In this document: piece after piece, positions 17,816 to 26,859 of the stretch
How the letters are laid out: every line of letters starts with the position of its first letter
Position numbering within the stretch: position 1 is the first letter of the stretch
Assembly: GCA_023416275.1 (NCBI GenBank)
Contig: JAEZIB010000120.1
Span: forward strand, 15,147 to 79,146
Source of the DNA: Bacillota bacterium
GTDB lineage: Bacteria > Bacillota > Clostridia > Acetivibrionales > DSM-1351
Length of the DNA: 64,000 bases
Direction of reading: 5' to 3'
Program-made: the position numbers and the translations under genes
The notes under the pieces: generated by a model
Told to the model about the DNA's origin: nothing
Database searches by the model: none
What the model saw: only the letters and a program-made list of their open reading frames with translations

Positions 17816-18865
17816 ATGAATATAACTGAGAATCTAAAATACTTATCAGAGCTTGTTGCTGTAGCAGGGTTTGAAAAAGCTTCTGCTGAAAAGATTGCGG
17901 AGTTGTTTAAGGGCGGCTGCGATTATGTAGAGGTTGATAAATTTTCAAATGTAATTTGTATAAAAAAGGGAACTAGTGACAAAGCAAAAAAAATTATGAT
18001 AACTGCTCATATTGATGAAATTGGATTTTTAGTAAGGTCAGTAGATGAAAAAGGATTTGTTGGAATTACAAACATTGGTGGAATTGATAGCAAAATCTTA
18101 TTGGCACAGGAAGTAATAATTCATGGGAAGCAGGAGGTTGTGGGCATTATAGGTGCTACACCACCACATCTGCTGAAGGTAGAAGATGCAGCAAAACCGG
18201 TTAAAATTCAGGATTTATATGTGGATACAGGATTTACTCAAAAAGAACTAAAAGAAATTATTTCTGTGGGAGATACTGTTTCATTTAAAACAGATTTTAA
18301 CATTATGAATGTGCAAAAAGTTAGTGGTAAGTCTTTTGACAATAGAGCTAGTGTAGCATGTTTGATAGAGATATTGGAATATTTAAAGAATGTTAAACAT
18401 GAAAATGATATTATTTTTGTTGCCTCAACACAGGAAGAAACGTCTTTGGTTGGAGTAAAAACGGCATCCTATTCACTAATGCCTGATGCAGCAGTTGTAA
18501 TAGATACATGTCATGGTGATATTCCTGACCTTTCAAAGGATTATTCTTCAACACCTGGAAAAGGCCCTGAAATTTCTATTGGACCCAACCTACACCCGAA
18601 AATGGTTAATAAGTTGTTCGAGCTAGGAGAAGAATATTATATTCCATTTCAAAAAATGGTTGAAGCTGGTGATACAGGAACAGAAGCATGGGCAACACAG
18701 GTTAGTACAAAAGGAATCCCTACGGTACTGCTTTCCATTCCAATCAGATATATGCATACTGCTGTAGAAACATTAAATATTGAGGATATTAAATTTACTG
18801 CCAGACTTGTAGCAGAATTTGTAAAAATAGGTAGCACTCAGTTAGGAGATTTAGTTTCAATATAA
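17816..18865 (+). CDS. M42 family metallopeptidase, paralogue 1
   Basis: This is a cocatalytic-metal aminopeptidase of family M42 (glutamyl/deblocking aminopeptidase type), 349 residues and cytosolic. Metal ligands are visible in TAHIDEIG (His near residue 64), SFDNRASVACL (Asp), STQEETSLVG (general base Glu and ligand Glu), VIDTCHGD (Asp) and RYMHTAVE (His). The family makes large tetrahedral assemblies that finish peptide breakdown. It is the first of three tandem M42 genes; this copy is the most divergent around the general-base region (QEETSLVGVKT against QEEVGxRGA). Confidence 0.9.
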   Translation: MNITENLKYLSELVAVAGFEKASAEKIAELFKGGCDYVEVDKFSNVICIKKGTSDKAKKIMITAHIDEIGFLVRSVDEKGFVGITNIGGIDSKILLAQEVIIHGKQEVVGIIGATPPHLLKVEDAAKPVKIQDLYVDTGFTQKELKEIISVGDTVSFKTDFNIMNVQKVSGKSFDNRASVACLIEILEYLKNVKHENDIIFVASTQEETSLVGVKTASYSLMPDAAVVIDTCHGDIPDLSKDYSSTPGKGPEISIGPNLHPKMVNKLFELGEEYYIPFQKMVEAGDTGTEAWATQVSTKGIPTVLLSIPIRYMHTAVETLNIEDIKFTARLVAEFVKIGSTQLGDLVSI

Positions 18866-18891
18866 TTTTTGCCCAAAGTCGGCGTAGGAGG
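18865..18891 (+). repeat. Repeat family C, short copy
   Basis: AATTTTTGCCCAAAGTCGGC and the terminal GTAGGAGG match the ends of the family C copies at 9056 and 30040. Here the GGAGG is not followed by a gene but by repeat family B. Confidence 0.6.
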
Positions 18892-18962
18892 TTATCAGCT
18901 CGAAACAATAGTTTGTCCAACATGGTGCGTTTTCGAGCCGCAAAAACCACAAGTGGTTTTTG
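18892..18962 (+). repeat. Repeat family B
   Basis: TTATCAGCTCGAAA leads to GCGTTTTCGAGCC and then AAAACCACAAGTGGTTTTTG. Two hairpins form: CTCGAAA/TTTCGAG with a loop of about 25 bases, and AAAACCAC/GTGGTTTT. Confidence 0.75.
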
Positions 18963-18996
18963 TAGTTTAGGTGGATGGAGCAGTGAAAATTACTGC

Positions 18997-19068
18997 GTAC
19001 CTCCGTGAAGCTGAGGTTCTCCACTGATAGCTTTACCAAATTTATATACCCAAATTGGGCGTGGGAGG
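18997..19068 (+). repeat. Repeat family C, long copy
   Basis: GCTGAGGTTCTCCACTGATA, CCAAATTTATATACCC and AATTGGGCGTGGGAGG give the fullest version of this element. It ends exactly where a second family B repeat begins. Confidence 0.65.
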
Positions 19069-19069
19069 G

Positions 19070-19141
19070 TTATCAGCTCGAAAATAAAGTTTGTACGAAC
19101 ATGGCGCATTTTCGAGCCACAAAAACCACAAGTGGTTTTTG
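19070..19141 (+). repeat. Repeat family B
   Basis: TTATCAGCTCGAAAATAAAG and GCATTTTCGAGCCACAAAAA run into AACCACAAGTGGTTTTTG. It is nearly identical to the copy at 25502-25570. Confidence 0.8.
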
Positions 19142-19172
19142 ACAGTGTGAGTGGAATAGATTGGAGGATAAT

Positions 19173-20234
19173 ATGCTTATAAAAGAACTTACAGATTTAA
19201 ATGGTGTTTCAGGTAATGAAAAAGAAGTTAGAGATTTTATTATTCAAAAAATAGATAATTATTGTGATTCTATAAAAGTTGATTCGATTGGAAATGTTAT
19301 TGCCTATAAAAAGGGAACAAACAGCACGGACACTGGCAAACTTAAAGTAATGCTGTCTGCACATATGGATGAAGTGGGTTTTATTGTATCGGGACATACA
19401 GATAAGGGGTTTATAAAGTTTAAGTCGGTAGGAGGTATAGATGATAGAATACTTCCTGGGAAAAAAGTTTTGGTAGGAAATAAAAAACTGGCTGGCGTCA
19501 TAGGTTCAAAACCCATACATCAACAGGATAAAGAAGAAAGAGAGCGGATTACCAAAATTAAAAATTTGTATATTGATATTGGGGCGGATACCAAGGAGGA
19601 GGCTGAAAAACTGGCGCCTCTCGGAGAATATATAGCCTTTGACAGTCAGTATGTGGAGCTTGGTAGGGATTGCATAAAGGCAAAAGCACTTGATGACAGG
19701 GTGGGGTGTGCAGTCTTAATTGAGGTTTTAAAACATAGATTTGACTTTGATATATATGTTTGCTTTACGGTACAGGAGGAAGTTGGATTAAGAGGTGCGC
19801 AGATAGCAGCTTATAGTGTAATGCCTGATGTGGCGTTAGTAATAGAAGGAACAACTTGTGCAGATGTTCCCAACGTAGAGCCCCATGACTATACAACTGT
19901 ATTGGGAAATGGTGCTGCACTTACAATAATGGACAGAACCTGTTATTGCGATAAAGGAATGGTACGCTTCCTTTGCAATGTAGCTGCTAAAAATAATATT
20001 AAGTTCCAGTATAAGCAAACTACTACAGGGGGAAATGATTCAGGGCAAATTCAAAGAACTGGAACAGGTGTAAAGATAGCTTCTATTTCAGTACCTTGCA
20101 GATATATACATTCACCTGTGTCTGTAATGTGCAGAAGTGATTATGAAAGTGTAGAGAGGCTTACTCTTGCAGCATTAAATGAAATGAATAAGGATAAGGA
20201 TTTTTTTAAAACTCTTCACAAATTAATTTGTTAA
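19173..20234 (+). CDS. M42 family metallopeptidase, paralogue 2
   Basis: The second tandem M42 aminopeptidase has 353 residues from this start. Ligand motifs are SAHMDEVGF, ALDDRVGCAVL, VQEEVGLRGAQIA, VIEGTTCADVP and CRYIHSPVS. The ATG at 19173 follows GGAGGATAAT; an in-frame TTG 12 bases upstream would include the Shine-Dalgarno and is rejected. The gene is separated from paralogue 1 by about 300 bases of B and C repeats. Confidence 0.92.
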   Translation: MLIKELTDLNGVSGNEKEVRDFIIQKIDNYCDSIKVDSIGNVIAYKKGTNSTDTGKLKVMLSAHMDEVGFIVSGHTDKGFIKFKSVGGIDDRILPGKKVLVGNKKLAGVIGSKPIHQQDKEERERITKIKNLYIDIGADTKEEAEKLAPLGEYIAFDSQYVELGRDCIKAKALDDRVGCAVLIEVLKHRFDFDIYVCFTVQEEVGLRGAQIAAYSVMPDVALVIEGTTCADVPNVEPHDYTTVLGNGAALTIMDRTCYCDKGMVRFLCNVAAKNNIKFQYKQTTTGGNDSGQIQRTGTGVKIASISVPCRYIHSPVSVMCRSDYESVERLTLAALNEMNKDKDFFKTLHKLIC

Positions 20235-20260
20235 TAAAGAGTATTGATTTAATTACTGGG

Positions 20261-20269
20261 AAAGTTGAG
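20261..20269 (+). repeat. Half-site of repeat family A
   Basis: GGGAAAGTTGAGTAAATAA just before the third M42 gene matches the right end of the family A palindromes. No left end is recognisable. Confidence 0.45.
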
Positions 20270-20299
20270 TAAATAAATTTTATATAATTGGAGGGTACC

Positions 20300-21301
20300 A
20301 TGCAGGAATTATTAAAGAAGGTAACTCAAGCTTTTGGAGTATCAGGAAATGAGGAAGAAATAAGGGATGTAATTACTTCGGAGATAAAAAAATATGTTGA
20401 TGAAATAAAAGTTGATAATATGGGTAATTTGATTGCAATCAGGAATGGGAAAAATAAGACAGGTAGTCAGGCAAAAAAGATAATGCTTGCTGCACATATG
20501 GATGAAATAGGTATTATAGCTACCTTTATTGATGACAAGGGCTTTATACGTTTTTCGAATATTGGTGGGGTATCAGCCTTTAACTCCTTAGCACAGAGAG
20601 TTAGATTTAAAAATGGCACTATTGGCTGTATAAGTGTAGAAGAAAAGCTGGAAGATTACAAAAACCTTAAGCTGGATAAAATGTTCATAGATATTGGTTG
20701 TAAAAATAGGGAAGAAGCTGAAAAGTTAGTGAAAATTGGAGATGCTGCCACCTTTATAGGAGATTTCTACGTCCAAGGTAGCTGTGCAATTTCAAAGGCA
20801 ATGGACAATAGAAGTGGATGTGCTGTATTGATTGAGCTAGCGAAGACTCTTCCTAAAACAGATAATGAAGTTTATTTTGTTTTCACTACACAAGAAGAGG
20901 TTGGGCAAAGGGGAGCAAAAACAGCAGCATTTGGTATAATGCCTGATTGTGCAATTGCAATTGATGTTACACTAACTGGAGATACGCCCCAGTGTAAGGA
21001 CAGAGAAGTTAAATTAGGTAGAGGGCCTGCAATTAAAGTCAAGGATAGTGCCTATATTGCTCATCCTCAGATACGTAGAGAGCTTGAGGAACTAGCCAAA
21101 AGAAATAGTATTCCATATACATTGGAATTGCTTGATAGAGGAGGAAGTGACCCAGGAGCCATACAGTCTACAGGCAACGGAGTACCTTGCGGAGGAATTT
21201 CCATACCTTGCAGATATGTTCACTCACCGTCTGAAATGGTTAACTTAGAAGATTTGCGAAATTGTGTAAAGCTAGCAGAATTGTATGTTAAGAAGACTTA
21301 G
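20300..21301 (+). CDS. M42 family metallopeptidase, paralogue 3
   Basis: The third tandem M42 aminopeptidase has 333 residues. AAHMDEIG, AMDNRSGCAVLIEL, TQEEVGQRGAKTA, AIDVTLTGD and CRYVHSPSEMV give the complete metal and catalytic set. The ATG at 20300 follows GGAGGGTACC; the in-frame TTG at 20288 is not used in this reading. It is closer to paralogue 2 than to paralogue 1 by motif. Three copies in a row suggest different size or residue preferences in peptide use, which is inference. Confidence 0.92.
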   Translation: MQELLKKVTQAFGVSGNEEEIRDVITSEIKKYVDEIKVDNMGNLIAIRNGKNKTGSQAKKIMLAAHMDEIGIIATFIDDKGFIRFSNIGGVSAFNSLAQRVRFKNGTIGCISVEEKLEDYKNLKLDKMFIDIGCKNREEAEKLVKIGDAATFIGDFYVQGSCAISKAMDNRSGCAVLIELAKTLPKTDNEVYFVFTTQEEVGQRGAKTAAFGIMPDCAIAIDVTLTGDTPQCKDREVKLGRGPAIKVKDSAYIAHPQIRRELEELAKRNSIPYTLELLDRGGSDPGAIQSTGNGVPCGGISIPCRYVHSPSEMVNLEDLRNCVKLAELYVKKT

Positions 21302-21345
21302 CCTGTTGGATCAAAAAGCGAACAGGGAGGCTTTAGTCGCAGCAA

Positions 21346-21400
21346 ATATTCGAACATTTTTAATATTTTTAATGCAATCATTCGGATTTTATTGTATAAT
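21346..21400 (+). promoter_or_regulatory. Putative PurR operator and promoter of purB
   Basis: ATTCGAACATTTTT (21348-21361) and, inverted, GCAATCATTCGGATTTT (21374-21390) resemble two PurBoxes facing each other. A TATAAT (21395-21400) lies just downstream. The next gene is purB, which fits. The -35 region is weak and I cannot test binding. Confidence 0.5.
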
Positions 21401-21536
21401 ATTTGATGTTGCAGAGAAGCTGCTAGCTTTAATTATAAAATGGCTGATATATTAGCTATAAATCAGGGCTTAAAAATAATTGACAAATGATTAAAGCTTT
21501 TTAACAATATAGTATCAAATGGAGGAAAATTTTTAC

Positions 21537-22964
21537 ATGAAAAACGTTTATGAAAGTCCTTTAAATGCTAGATATGCAAGTGATGAAATGCAGTATATTT
21601 TTTCACCTGATATGAAGTTTACAACATGGAGAAAGCTTTGGATTGCTTTGGCTGAAGCTGAAAAAGAGCTAGGCTTAAATATTACTGATGCACAGATTGA
21701 ACAACTAAAAAGCAATGTTGATAATATTAATTATGAAGTTGCTGAAAAATATGAGAAACAGTTCAGACATGATGTAATGTCACATGTTCATGCGTATGGC
21801 GAGCTTTGTCCAGATGCAAAGGGCATTATTCACCTTGGCGCGACATCCTGCTATGTTGGTGATAATACAGATGTAATAGTCATGAATGAGGGATTAAAGC
21901 TTCTCAGAAATAAATTGCTTATTCTTATAAAAAAGCTTTCAGATTTTGCATTAGAGTATAAAGCAATGCCTACATTAGGCTATACTCATTACCAGCCAGC
22001 ACAGTTAGTTACAGTTGGAAAAAGAGCTTGTCTGTGGATTCAGGAACTACTAATGGATTTAGAGGATTTAGACCATGCACTTAATAATATGAAGCTTTTG
22101 GGCTCAAAGGGTACAACAGGAACGCAAGCTAGTTTTCTTAATTTATTTGATGGTGATCATGAGAAGGTTAAAAAGTTGGAAACATTGATTGCTGAAAAAA
22201 TGGGCTTCAAAAAGGTATTTGCAGTTTCCGGGCAAACATATCCCAGAAAGCTTGACAGCAGAGTTTTAGGTGTGCTAAGTGCTATTGCTCAGAGTGCATA
22301 TAAGTTTGGAAATGACATGAGACTCCTTCAAAGCATGAAAGAGATGGAGGAGCCATTTGAAGAGAAGCAGATTGGTTCATCTGCAATGGCATATAAGCGT
22401 AACCCAATGAGATGTGAAAGAATATGTTCTCTAGCAAGATACGTTATTATAGATGCAATAAATCCTGCTATTACAGCTTCAACACAGTGGTTTGAAAGAA
22501 CCCTTGATGACTCAGCTAATAAGAGAATCTCTATACCAGAGGCTTTTCTGGCTACAGATGCTATTTTAAATATATATATTAATGTTGCAAGCGGCTTTGT
22601 TGTTTATCCAAAAGTAATTGCAAAGCATGTAATGGAAGAACTACCATTTATGGCGACTGAAAATGTTATGATGGAAGCAGTAAAGCGTGGTGGAGACAGA
22701 CAGGAACTACATGAGCAGATTAGAACTCATTCTATGGAGGCAGGCAAAAGAGTAAAGGTTGATGGCGAATCAAATGATTTGATAGAAAGAATTGCAAAGG
22801 ATTCCATGTTTGGAATGTCTCTTGAGGAGCTCAATTCTGTACTTGAACCAAAGCACTATATCGGAAGGTGTGCAGAGCAGGTAGAGGAGTTTGTTGAGAA
22901 TGAAGTGAACAGAGTACTTGCTGCGGCTGATGTAACTGATATTGTAGTGGATTTGAAGGTTTAA
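21537..22964 (+). CDS. purB: Adenylosuccinate lyase
   Basis: The enzyme cleaves SAICAR and adenylosuccinate, releasing fumarate, in purine biosynthesis. It has 475 residues from the chosen [30 protein letters not shown] and the fumarase/aspartase signature [16 protein letters not shown] (about residues 285-300) are present. It belongs to the longer adenylosuccinate lyase branch. I chose 21537 because TGGAGGAAAA precedes it, whereas the in-frame ATG at 21519 overlaps that site. A possible PurR operator upstream and a terminator downstream make it a single-gene unit. Confidence 0.94.
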   Translation: MKNVYESPLNARYASDEMQYIFSPDMKFTTWRKLWIALAEAEKELGLNITDAQIEQLKSNVDNINYEVAEKYEKQFRHDVMSHVHAYGELCPDAKGIIHLGATSCYVGDNTDVIVMNEGLKLLRNKLLILIKKLSDFALEYKAMPTLGYTHYQPAQLVTVGKRACLWIQELLMDLEDLDHALNNMKLLGSKGTTGTQASFLNLFDGDHEKVKKLETLIAEKMGFKKVFAVSGQTYPRKLDSRVLGVLSAIAQSAYKFGNDMRLLQSMKEMEEPFEEKQIGSSAMAYKRNPMRCERICSLARYVIIDAINPAITASTQWFERTLDDSANKRISIPEAFLATDAILNIYINVASGFVVYPKVIAKHVMEELPFMATENVMMEAVKRGGDRQELHEQIRTHSMEAGKRVKVDGESNDLIERIAKDSMFGMSLEELNSVLEPKHYIGRCAEQVEEFVENEVNRVLAAADVTDIVVDLKV

Positions 22965-23022
22965 TCGATAGAAAATTACTATTGATAATTAGCATAATGT
23001 CTTATATAATAAAGGATATATC

Positions 23023-23064
23023 AAAGATAGGATGTCATTACATCATCCTATCTTTTGGTTTTTT
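23023..23064 (+). terminator. Terminator after purB
   Basis: AAAGATAGGATG pairs with CATCCTATCTTT as a 12-bp stem, followed by T-rich sequence. It lies just before the GntR gene. Confidence 0.88.
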
Positions 23065-23078
23065 GAGAGGTGGGGCAA

Positions 23079-23825
23079 ATGATAAATAAATTTAGCAATA
23101 TCCCATTATATCGGCAATTAAAGGACTTAATACTAGACAAAATAGAGAGGAATGAATACCCTCCAAATACTCAGATACCTTCTGAACAGGATTTATGTGA
23201 AATTTACGATATCAGCAGACCAACCGTTAGGCAAGCAATAAGCGAATTGACAAGCAGTGGCTACCTATATAAAGAGAAGGGAAAAGGAACCTTTGTTTCT
23301 GGAAAGAAGAAAAATATTGATATAAAAAACTTCAATGGTTTCACCGATTCTATTTTGGATTGCAAATCTCCGGCTGAGAAAAACATTATTGATATTAATG
23401 TTGTTGAGAGTTCTTCTGTTGATATATTAAACAATATATTCAATTACAATACCAGTATGCCGGTAGCAATGATTAATTATTTGTCGTATATTGACAATCA
23501 GCCTAATTCTGTGTATTCCTTCAATAAATCTTACATACCTGTTAATTTGTTTCCTAATATTGTAACTCAACTGAAGGATGGGAAATCATCAATTGACATA
23601 TTAAGAGGTAAATATCCGTTAATTCCTGACAAGAGCAAAAGTATTTTAGATGTCATTTTTGCTGATAATATTGATTCTCCAATACTTAGAGTTCAGCCTG
23701 GACAGCCCTTGATAAGAGTTCAGAATAATTTGTATTCAAAAAGCGGGCAATGCGTAGAATATGTTTGTTCAAAGTATAGAGCAGACAACTGTAGAATTTT
23801 GTTTGAAGGAAGTAAAACAGGTTAA
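23079..23825 (+). CDS. GntR/HutC-family transcriptional regulator
   Basis: The N-terminal winged helix-turn-helix (about residues 5-75: YRQLKDLILDKIERNEY, then LCEIYDISRPTVRQAISEL) is followed by KGKGTFVSGK. The C-terminal UTRA ligand-binding domain ends the protein at 248 residues. HutC-type regulators sense small molecules such as sugar phosphates or amino acids. The ligand cannot be told, because purB upstream is terminated and the gene downstream lies 440 bases away. The ATG at 23079 follows GAGAGGTGGGG. Confidence 0.9.
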   Translation: MINKFSNIPLYRQLKDLILDKIERNEYPPNTQIPSEQDLCEIYDISRPTVRQAISELTSSGYLYKEKGKGTFVSGKKKNIDIKNFNGFTDSILDCKSPAEKNIIDINVVESSSVDILNNIFNYNTSMPVAMINYLSYIDNQPNSVYSFNKSYIPVNLFPNIVTQLKDGKSSIDILRGKYPLIPDKSKSILDVIFADNIDSPILRVQPGQPLIRVQNNLYSKSGQCVEYVCSKYRADNCRILFEGSKTG

Positions 23826-24082
23826 GAAAGTCAATTGCTATAGGCAAAAGGTGTAACCCTGTTCCTATAGTTTTGATCTGAAGCTAACAGCTACACCAAC
23901 TTTTAATTCAATAATAATGTTTATATTCTGCAATAGCATATTACTTCCACAAGGCTCAAGATAATGGCTTCTAGAGTGAGAGAACCGGCACGATATCAGT
24001 ATTATTACGCTATGAACCATGGATGGTGAATGTGGAAAGGCGGCTAAAGCATTGATAAATAAATACCACCCACTATCTATAG

Positions 24083-24147
24083 AAAACGCTTGCGTTTTTT
24101 GAGACTCGAAAGTGCACCATGTAAGCACCAACGATACTTTCGAGTTA
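24083..24147. repeat. Divergent repeat family B
   Basis: AAAACGCTTGCGTTTTTTG, then ACTCGAAAGTGCACC and ACTTTCGAGTT, repeat the two-hairpin layout of family B. The small hairpin has a different stem sequence (AAAACGC/GCGTTTT instead of AAAACCAC/GTGGTTTT). The conserved shape with changed stem suggests selection on structure or an old copy. Confidence 0.55.
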
Positions 24148-24162
24148 TTTCGGCATCAAACC

Positions 24163-24206
24163 ATTGACAAGTCTCCCGCACTGATTTTTTATGTGGGAAA
24201 GTTGAG
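24163..24206. repeat. Partial repeat family A
   Basis: TTGACAAGTCTCC at the left and TATGTGGGAAAGTTGAG at the right match parts of the family A copies. The left CTCAACTTT end is missing. Confidence 0.5.
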
Positions 24207-24269
24207 CTAGTAAGTACCAATTAATTGAGAATAATTAGTATATTTATATTTTGGAGGCTATATTTTTTT

Positions 24270-25364
24270 ATGGGTTCATATTATTTAAACAAAGACAAAA
24301 AATATAAAAAAAGGAGAGCTCTTGTTGCCACGCTAACTGTTTTTTGCATAATTGCTGCATTTATGGGAGGATATTTATTATTAAATAAAGATGGTTCTAA
24401 ACAAATAGCGGCTCAAACAAGTACAGCATCTGGAGCAGAAACATCAACTGCAGGCAATTCTTCACAAGCTACAGATACAGCGACAAAAGATACAGCTCAA
24501 ACAGCCAGCAATACAACTGCTACGGCACCAATTAGTACTGATACAAATACAGTGAAAACAAAGAATCATGGCGTTTTACCAAAGGTTGGGACATTACCAA
24601 AGAGCGGTAAAATGGAGGAGCTTAAAAAGCTTATTACCGATTATACCTCTAAGCTGCCTGGTAAATATGGAGTAACCTTTATAGACCTTGCTACTGGAGA
24701 AATGGTAAATGTTAATGACAAGATAGAATACATTGCAGCTAGTACGTCAAAGCTACCAATAAATGTACTTTTGTATAAATATATTGAAGCAGACAAAATA
24801 AAAATGGAAGACAAATTAGTTTACAAGCAAGAGGATTTAGAATATGGTACTGGCATTATTATTAATTCACCATATGGAACAGAATACACTGTTAGAGAAA
24901 CCTCAAGGCTTTCAATTCAGAAATCTGACAATTGTGGAGTAAACATGCTTATCAGACTTTTGGGCATAGAAAACGTTAGAAATTATATAGATGAAGTGGG
25001 CGGTCAAGTTCATTACGGAAAAACTCATCGCTCTTGTCCTTATGATATGGCTCAAATTGCTCAGGACTTATACAAACTATATTTGAATAATGAAGAAGTT
25101 TATGGTGAATTAATAAACTACATGGAAACTACTGATTGGCATGACAGAATAGATGCAAAGCTGCCTCAGGATGTGAAAGTAGCTCATAAGATAGGTAATC
25201 AGATATCCACTAGAAATGATGTTGGAATTGTTTTTGCAACTCATCCCTATGTTTTATCAGTAATGAGTGATAATGTGAACATAGACGCTGCTACAAGAGC
25301 AATTGCAGATTTGTCAAAAATAATTTATGATTTTGAGGAAGAATATGCTACACAAACTAAATAA
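24270..25364 (+). CDS. Membrane-anchored serine hydrolase, class A beta-lactamase-like
   Basis: The 364-residue protein has one hydrophobic segment (about residues 20-40) after a Lys-rich start, then a Thr/Ser/Ala-rich linker (about 45-100), then a beta-lactamase2-type catalytic domain. The catalytic SxxK is in AASTSKLPIN, the SDN motif in QKSDNCGVN, and KIGN stands where lactamases have KTG. These residues predict an active serine enzyme outside the membrane. It could act on peptidoglycan or confer beta-lactam hydrolysis, and the sequence does not tell which. The ATG at 24270 follows GGAGGCTATA; an upstream in-frame ATG at 24225 has no site. Confidence 0.82.
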   Translation: MGSYYLNKDKKYKKRRALVATLTVFCIIAAFMGGYLLLNKDGSKQIAAQTSTASGAETSTAGNSSQATDTATKDTAQTASNTTATAPISTDTNTVKTKNHGVLPKVGTLPKSGKMEELKKLITDYTSKLPGKYGVTFIDLATGEMVNVNDKIEYIAASTSKLPINVLLYKYIEADKIKMEDKLVYKQEDLEYGTGIIINSPYGTEYTVRETSRLSIQKSDNCGVNMLIRLLGIENVRNYIDEVGGQVHYGKTHRSCPYDMAQIAQDLYKLYLNNEEVYGELINYMETTDWHDRIDAKLPQDVKVAHKIGNQISTRNDVGIVFATHPYVLSVMSDNVNIDAATRAIADLSKIIYDFEEEYATQTK

Positions 25365-25399
25365 ACAGACAATATGATTTGTTTTGGGTATAATTAGTT

Positions 25400-25496
25400 A
25401 TAACGAGGCAAAAAAAATGTCCCCAATTTCTATAAGTGGCGGGTACCGCTTGGGTTTTCAGACGGGGGATCTCCCGCCTCGTTGAAACGCCGCTAA
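25400..25496. ncRNA. GC-rich structured segment, unassigned
   Basis: AACGAGGC (near 25402) can pair with GCCTCGTT (near 25476), enclosing GTGGCGGG, GGGGGATCTCCCGCC and related stems. The stretch is far richer in G and C than its surroundings. It may be a structured RNA or the remnant of an inserted element. No family recognised. Confidence 0.3.
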
Positions 25497-25501
25497 TGTA
25501 A

Positions 25502-25570
25502 TAGCTCGAAAATAAAGTATGTACGAACAAGGTGCATTTTCGAGCCACAAAAACCACAAGTGGTTTTTGA
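25502..25570 (+). repeat. Repeat family B
   Basis: TAGCTCGAAAATAAAGTATG, GCATTTTCGAGCCACAAAAA and ACCACAAGTGGTTTTTGA match the copy at 19070-19141 almost throughout. Confidence 0.8.
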
Positions 25571-25655
25571 CGATGTATAGTACATCGAAAAATTTCATTT
25601 TGAATGTAGGCGTTATAATATTATTGGTTAAAATCTAAGGAGGCAACAATTTTTA

Positions 25656-26297
25656 ATGGATAGCTTTTTGCTTTATTTTACTCAAAATATAATTCATGGA
25701 AATCCTGTTTTCACATATATTTTTATTTTTATATCGGGCGTGCTTCAGTTGATTTTTCCTCCTTTTCCATCTGATGTTATCATTGTACTCGAAGGTTATT
25801 TAACAACAGTTGGAAGTAATTATAGTTTCTTTTCTGTATTTATTATTTCAGTACTTGGAAGTATTGTGGGTTCTTTTATTGTCTACTTGTTTGGGTATAA
25901 AAAGGGAAGTGAAGTACTAAGATATAAGATTGTGCTTAAATACGTTAATGAAAAGCACATTAAGAGATCTGAAAAGGTTTTTCACAAGTATGGGAAATAT
26001 GGATTAATATTAAGTAAATTTATTCCTGGAACCAGCTCAATTATGGTGTTATTCTCTGGTGTTTTTAAGGTAAAAAGAAGAATATATTTCCCATATATTA
26101 TTTTTTCAATTTTTTTGCAACAGTTTATTTATCTTGTAATTGGAAGAATTATAGGTCATAATGTAGAACAGGTTAAGAAATTTTTTTCAATCTTTAATTT
26201 AGTTGCAGTAATTGTAGTGGTAGCTTTTGCAATTTTACTTTTCATTCTTTACAAAAGTAGAAAATCTAAGAAAGTTAAGGCTGGAAATTGTAAATAA
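25656..26297 (+). CDS. DedA-family membrane protein
   Basis: The 213-residue integral membrane protein of the DedA/VTT (SNARE-associated) family has about five hydrophobic segments. The family motif region GSFIVYLFGYKKGSEVLR (about residues 75-90) is present, followed by FHKYGKYGLILSKFIPGTSS, where the charged residues expected in the re-entrant loop appear. DedA proteins act in lipid flipping and envelope homeostasis. The start follows AAGGAGGCAACAA. It stands alone between two long non-coding stretches. Confidence 0.88.
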   Translation: MDSFLLYFTQNIIHGNPVFTYIFIFISGVLQLIFPPFPSDVIIVLEGYLTTVGSNYSFFSVFIISVLGSIVGSFIVYLFGYKKGSEVLRYKIVLKYVNEKHIKRSEKVFHKYGKYGLILSKFIPGTSSIMVLFSGVFKVKRRIYFPYIIFSIFLQQFIYLVIGRIIGHNVEQVKKFFSIFNLVAVIVVVAFAILLFILYKSRKSKKVKAGNCK

Positions 26298-26859
26298 CAA
26301 AACTATGAGACGGTATATTATCGTATTCTCAGCAGATAGCGATTGTATTCCAATCCTTTGTTACTCTATTCAGACATATAAAAATAACATATAGCATAGA
26401 ATATGCTTTCATAATTTGCTAGTGAAAATTTTAGATATTCATATTTATCAATGGAAGGTTGTTAAAAAAATCATTATATTTTATGAAATTAATTTGTCAA
26501 AAACCATTGATAAGTCTCCAACTAGTTAACTTTTGACGTAAATTTTTCGAAAACGAAATAATCCTCATGTTAGATATTATGGGAACTATACATAAAACAG
26601 TAAAAAAATACAACTATATACAAATTTCTCGAATAACTTTGAATAAATACAGAAATATGCTATAATAATATTAATGGTAAACACGAGATTTCATTAGTTT
26701 GATAGTACTAAATAGCATCAACAATTATGTAAATTCTAGTTATTTTGAAGTCTTTTCACTATTTATATGTTTTAAACCTTATTAATGATTAGTGAATAAT
26801 TTCAATAAAACTTCACATAATCTTGACATAATATCACTTATAGAAATTGAGGTATGTCT
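26298..26859. other. Non-coding stretch
   Basis: Very AT-rich. A fragment near 26505 (CCATTGATAAGTCTCCAACT) resembles the core of repeat family A. No gene or clear promoter found. Confidence 0.5.

Larger units (their letters stand above)
23826..24269. other. Non-coding stretch with repeats
   Basis: It contains a family B-like element (24083-24147) and a family A half copy (24163-24206). I see no supported gene; the open frame on the minus strand at 23865-24131 is built partly of repeat DNA. Confidence 0.55.

Noticed and set aside
23865..24131. Minus-strand frame of 88 codons
   Set aside because: It is composed partly of repeat family B DNA and has no convincing start signal or domain.
25357..25557. 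Minus-strand frame of 66 codons
   Set aside because: It crosses the GC-rich folded segment and a family B repeat; low plausibility as protein.
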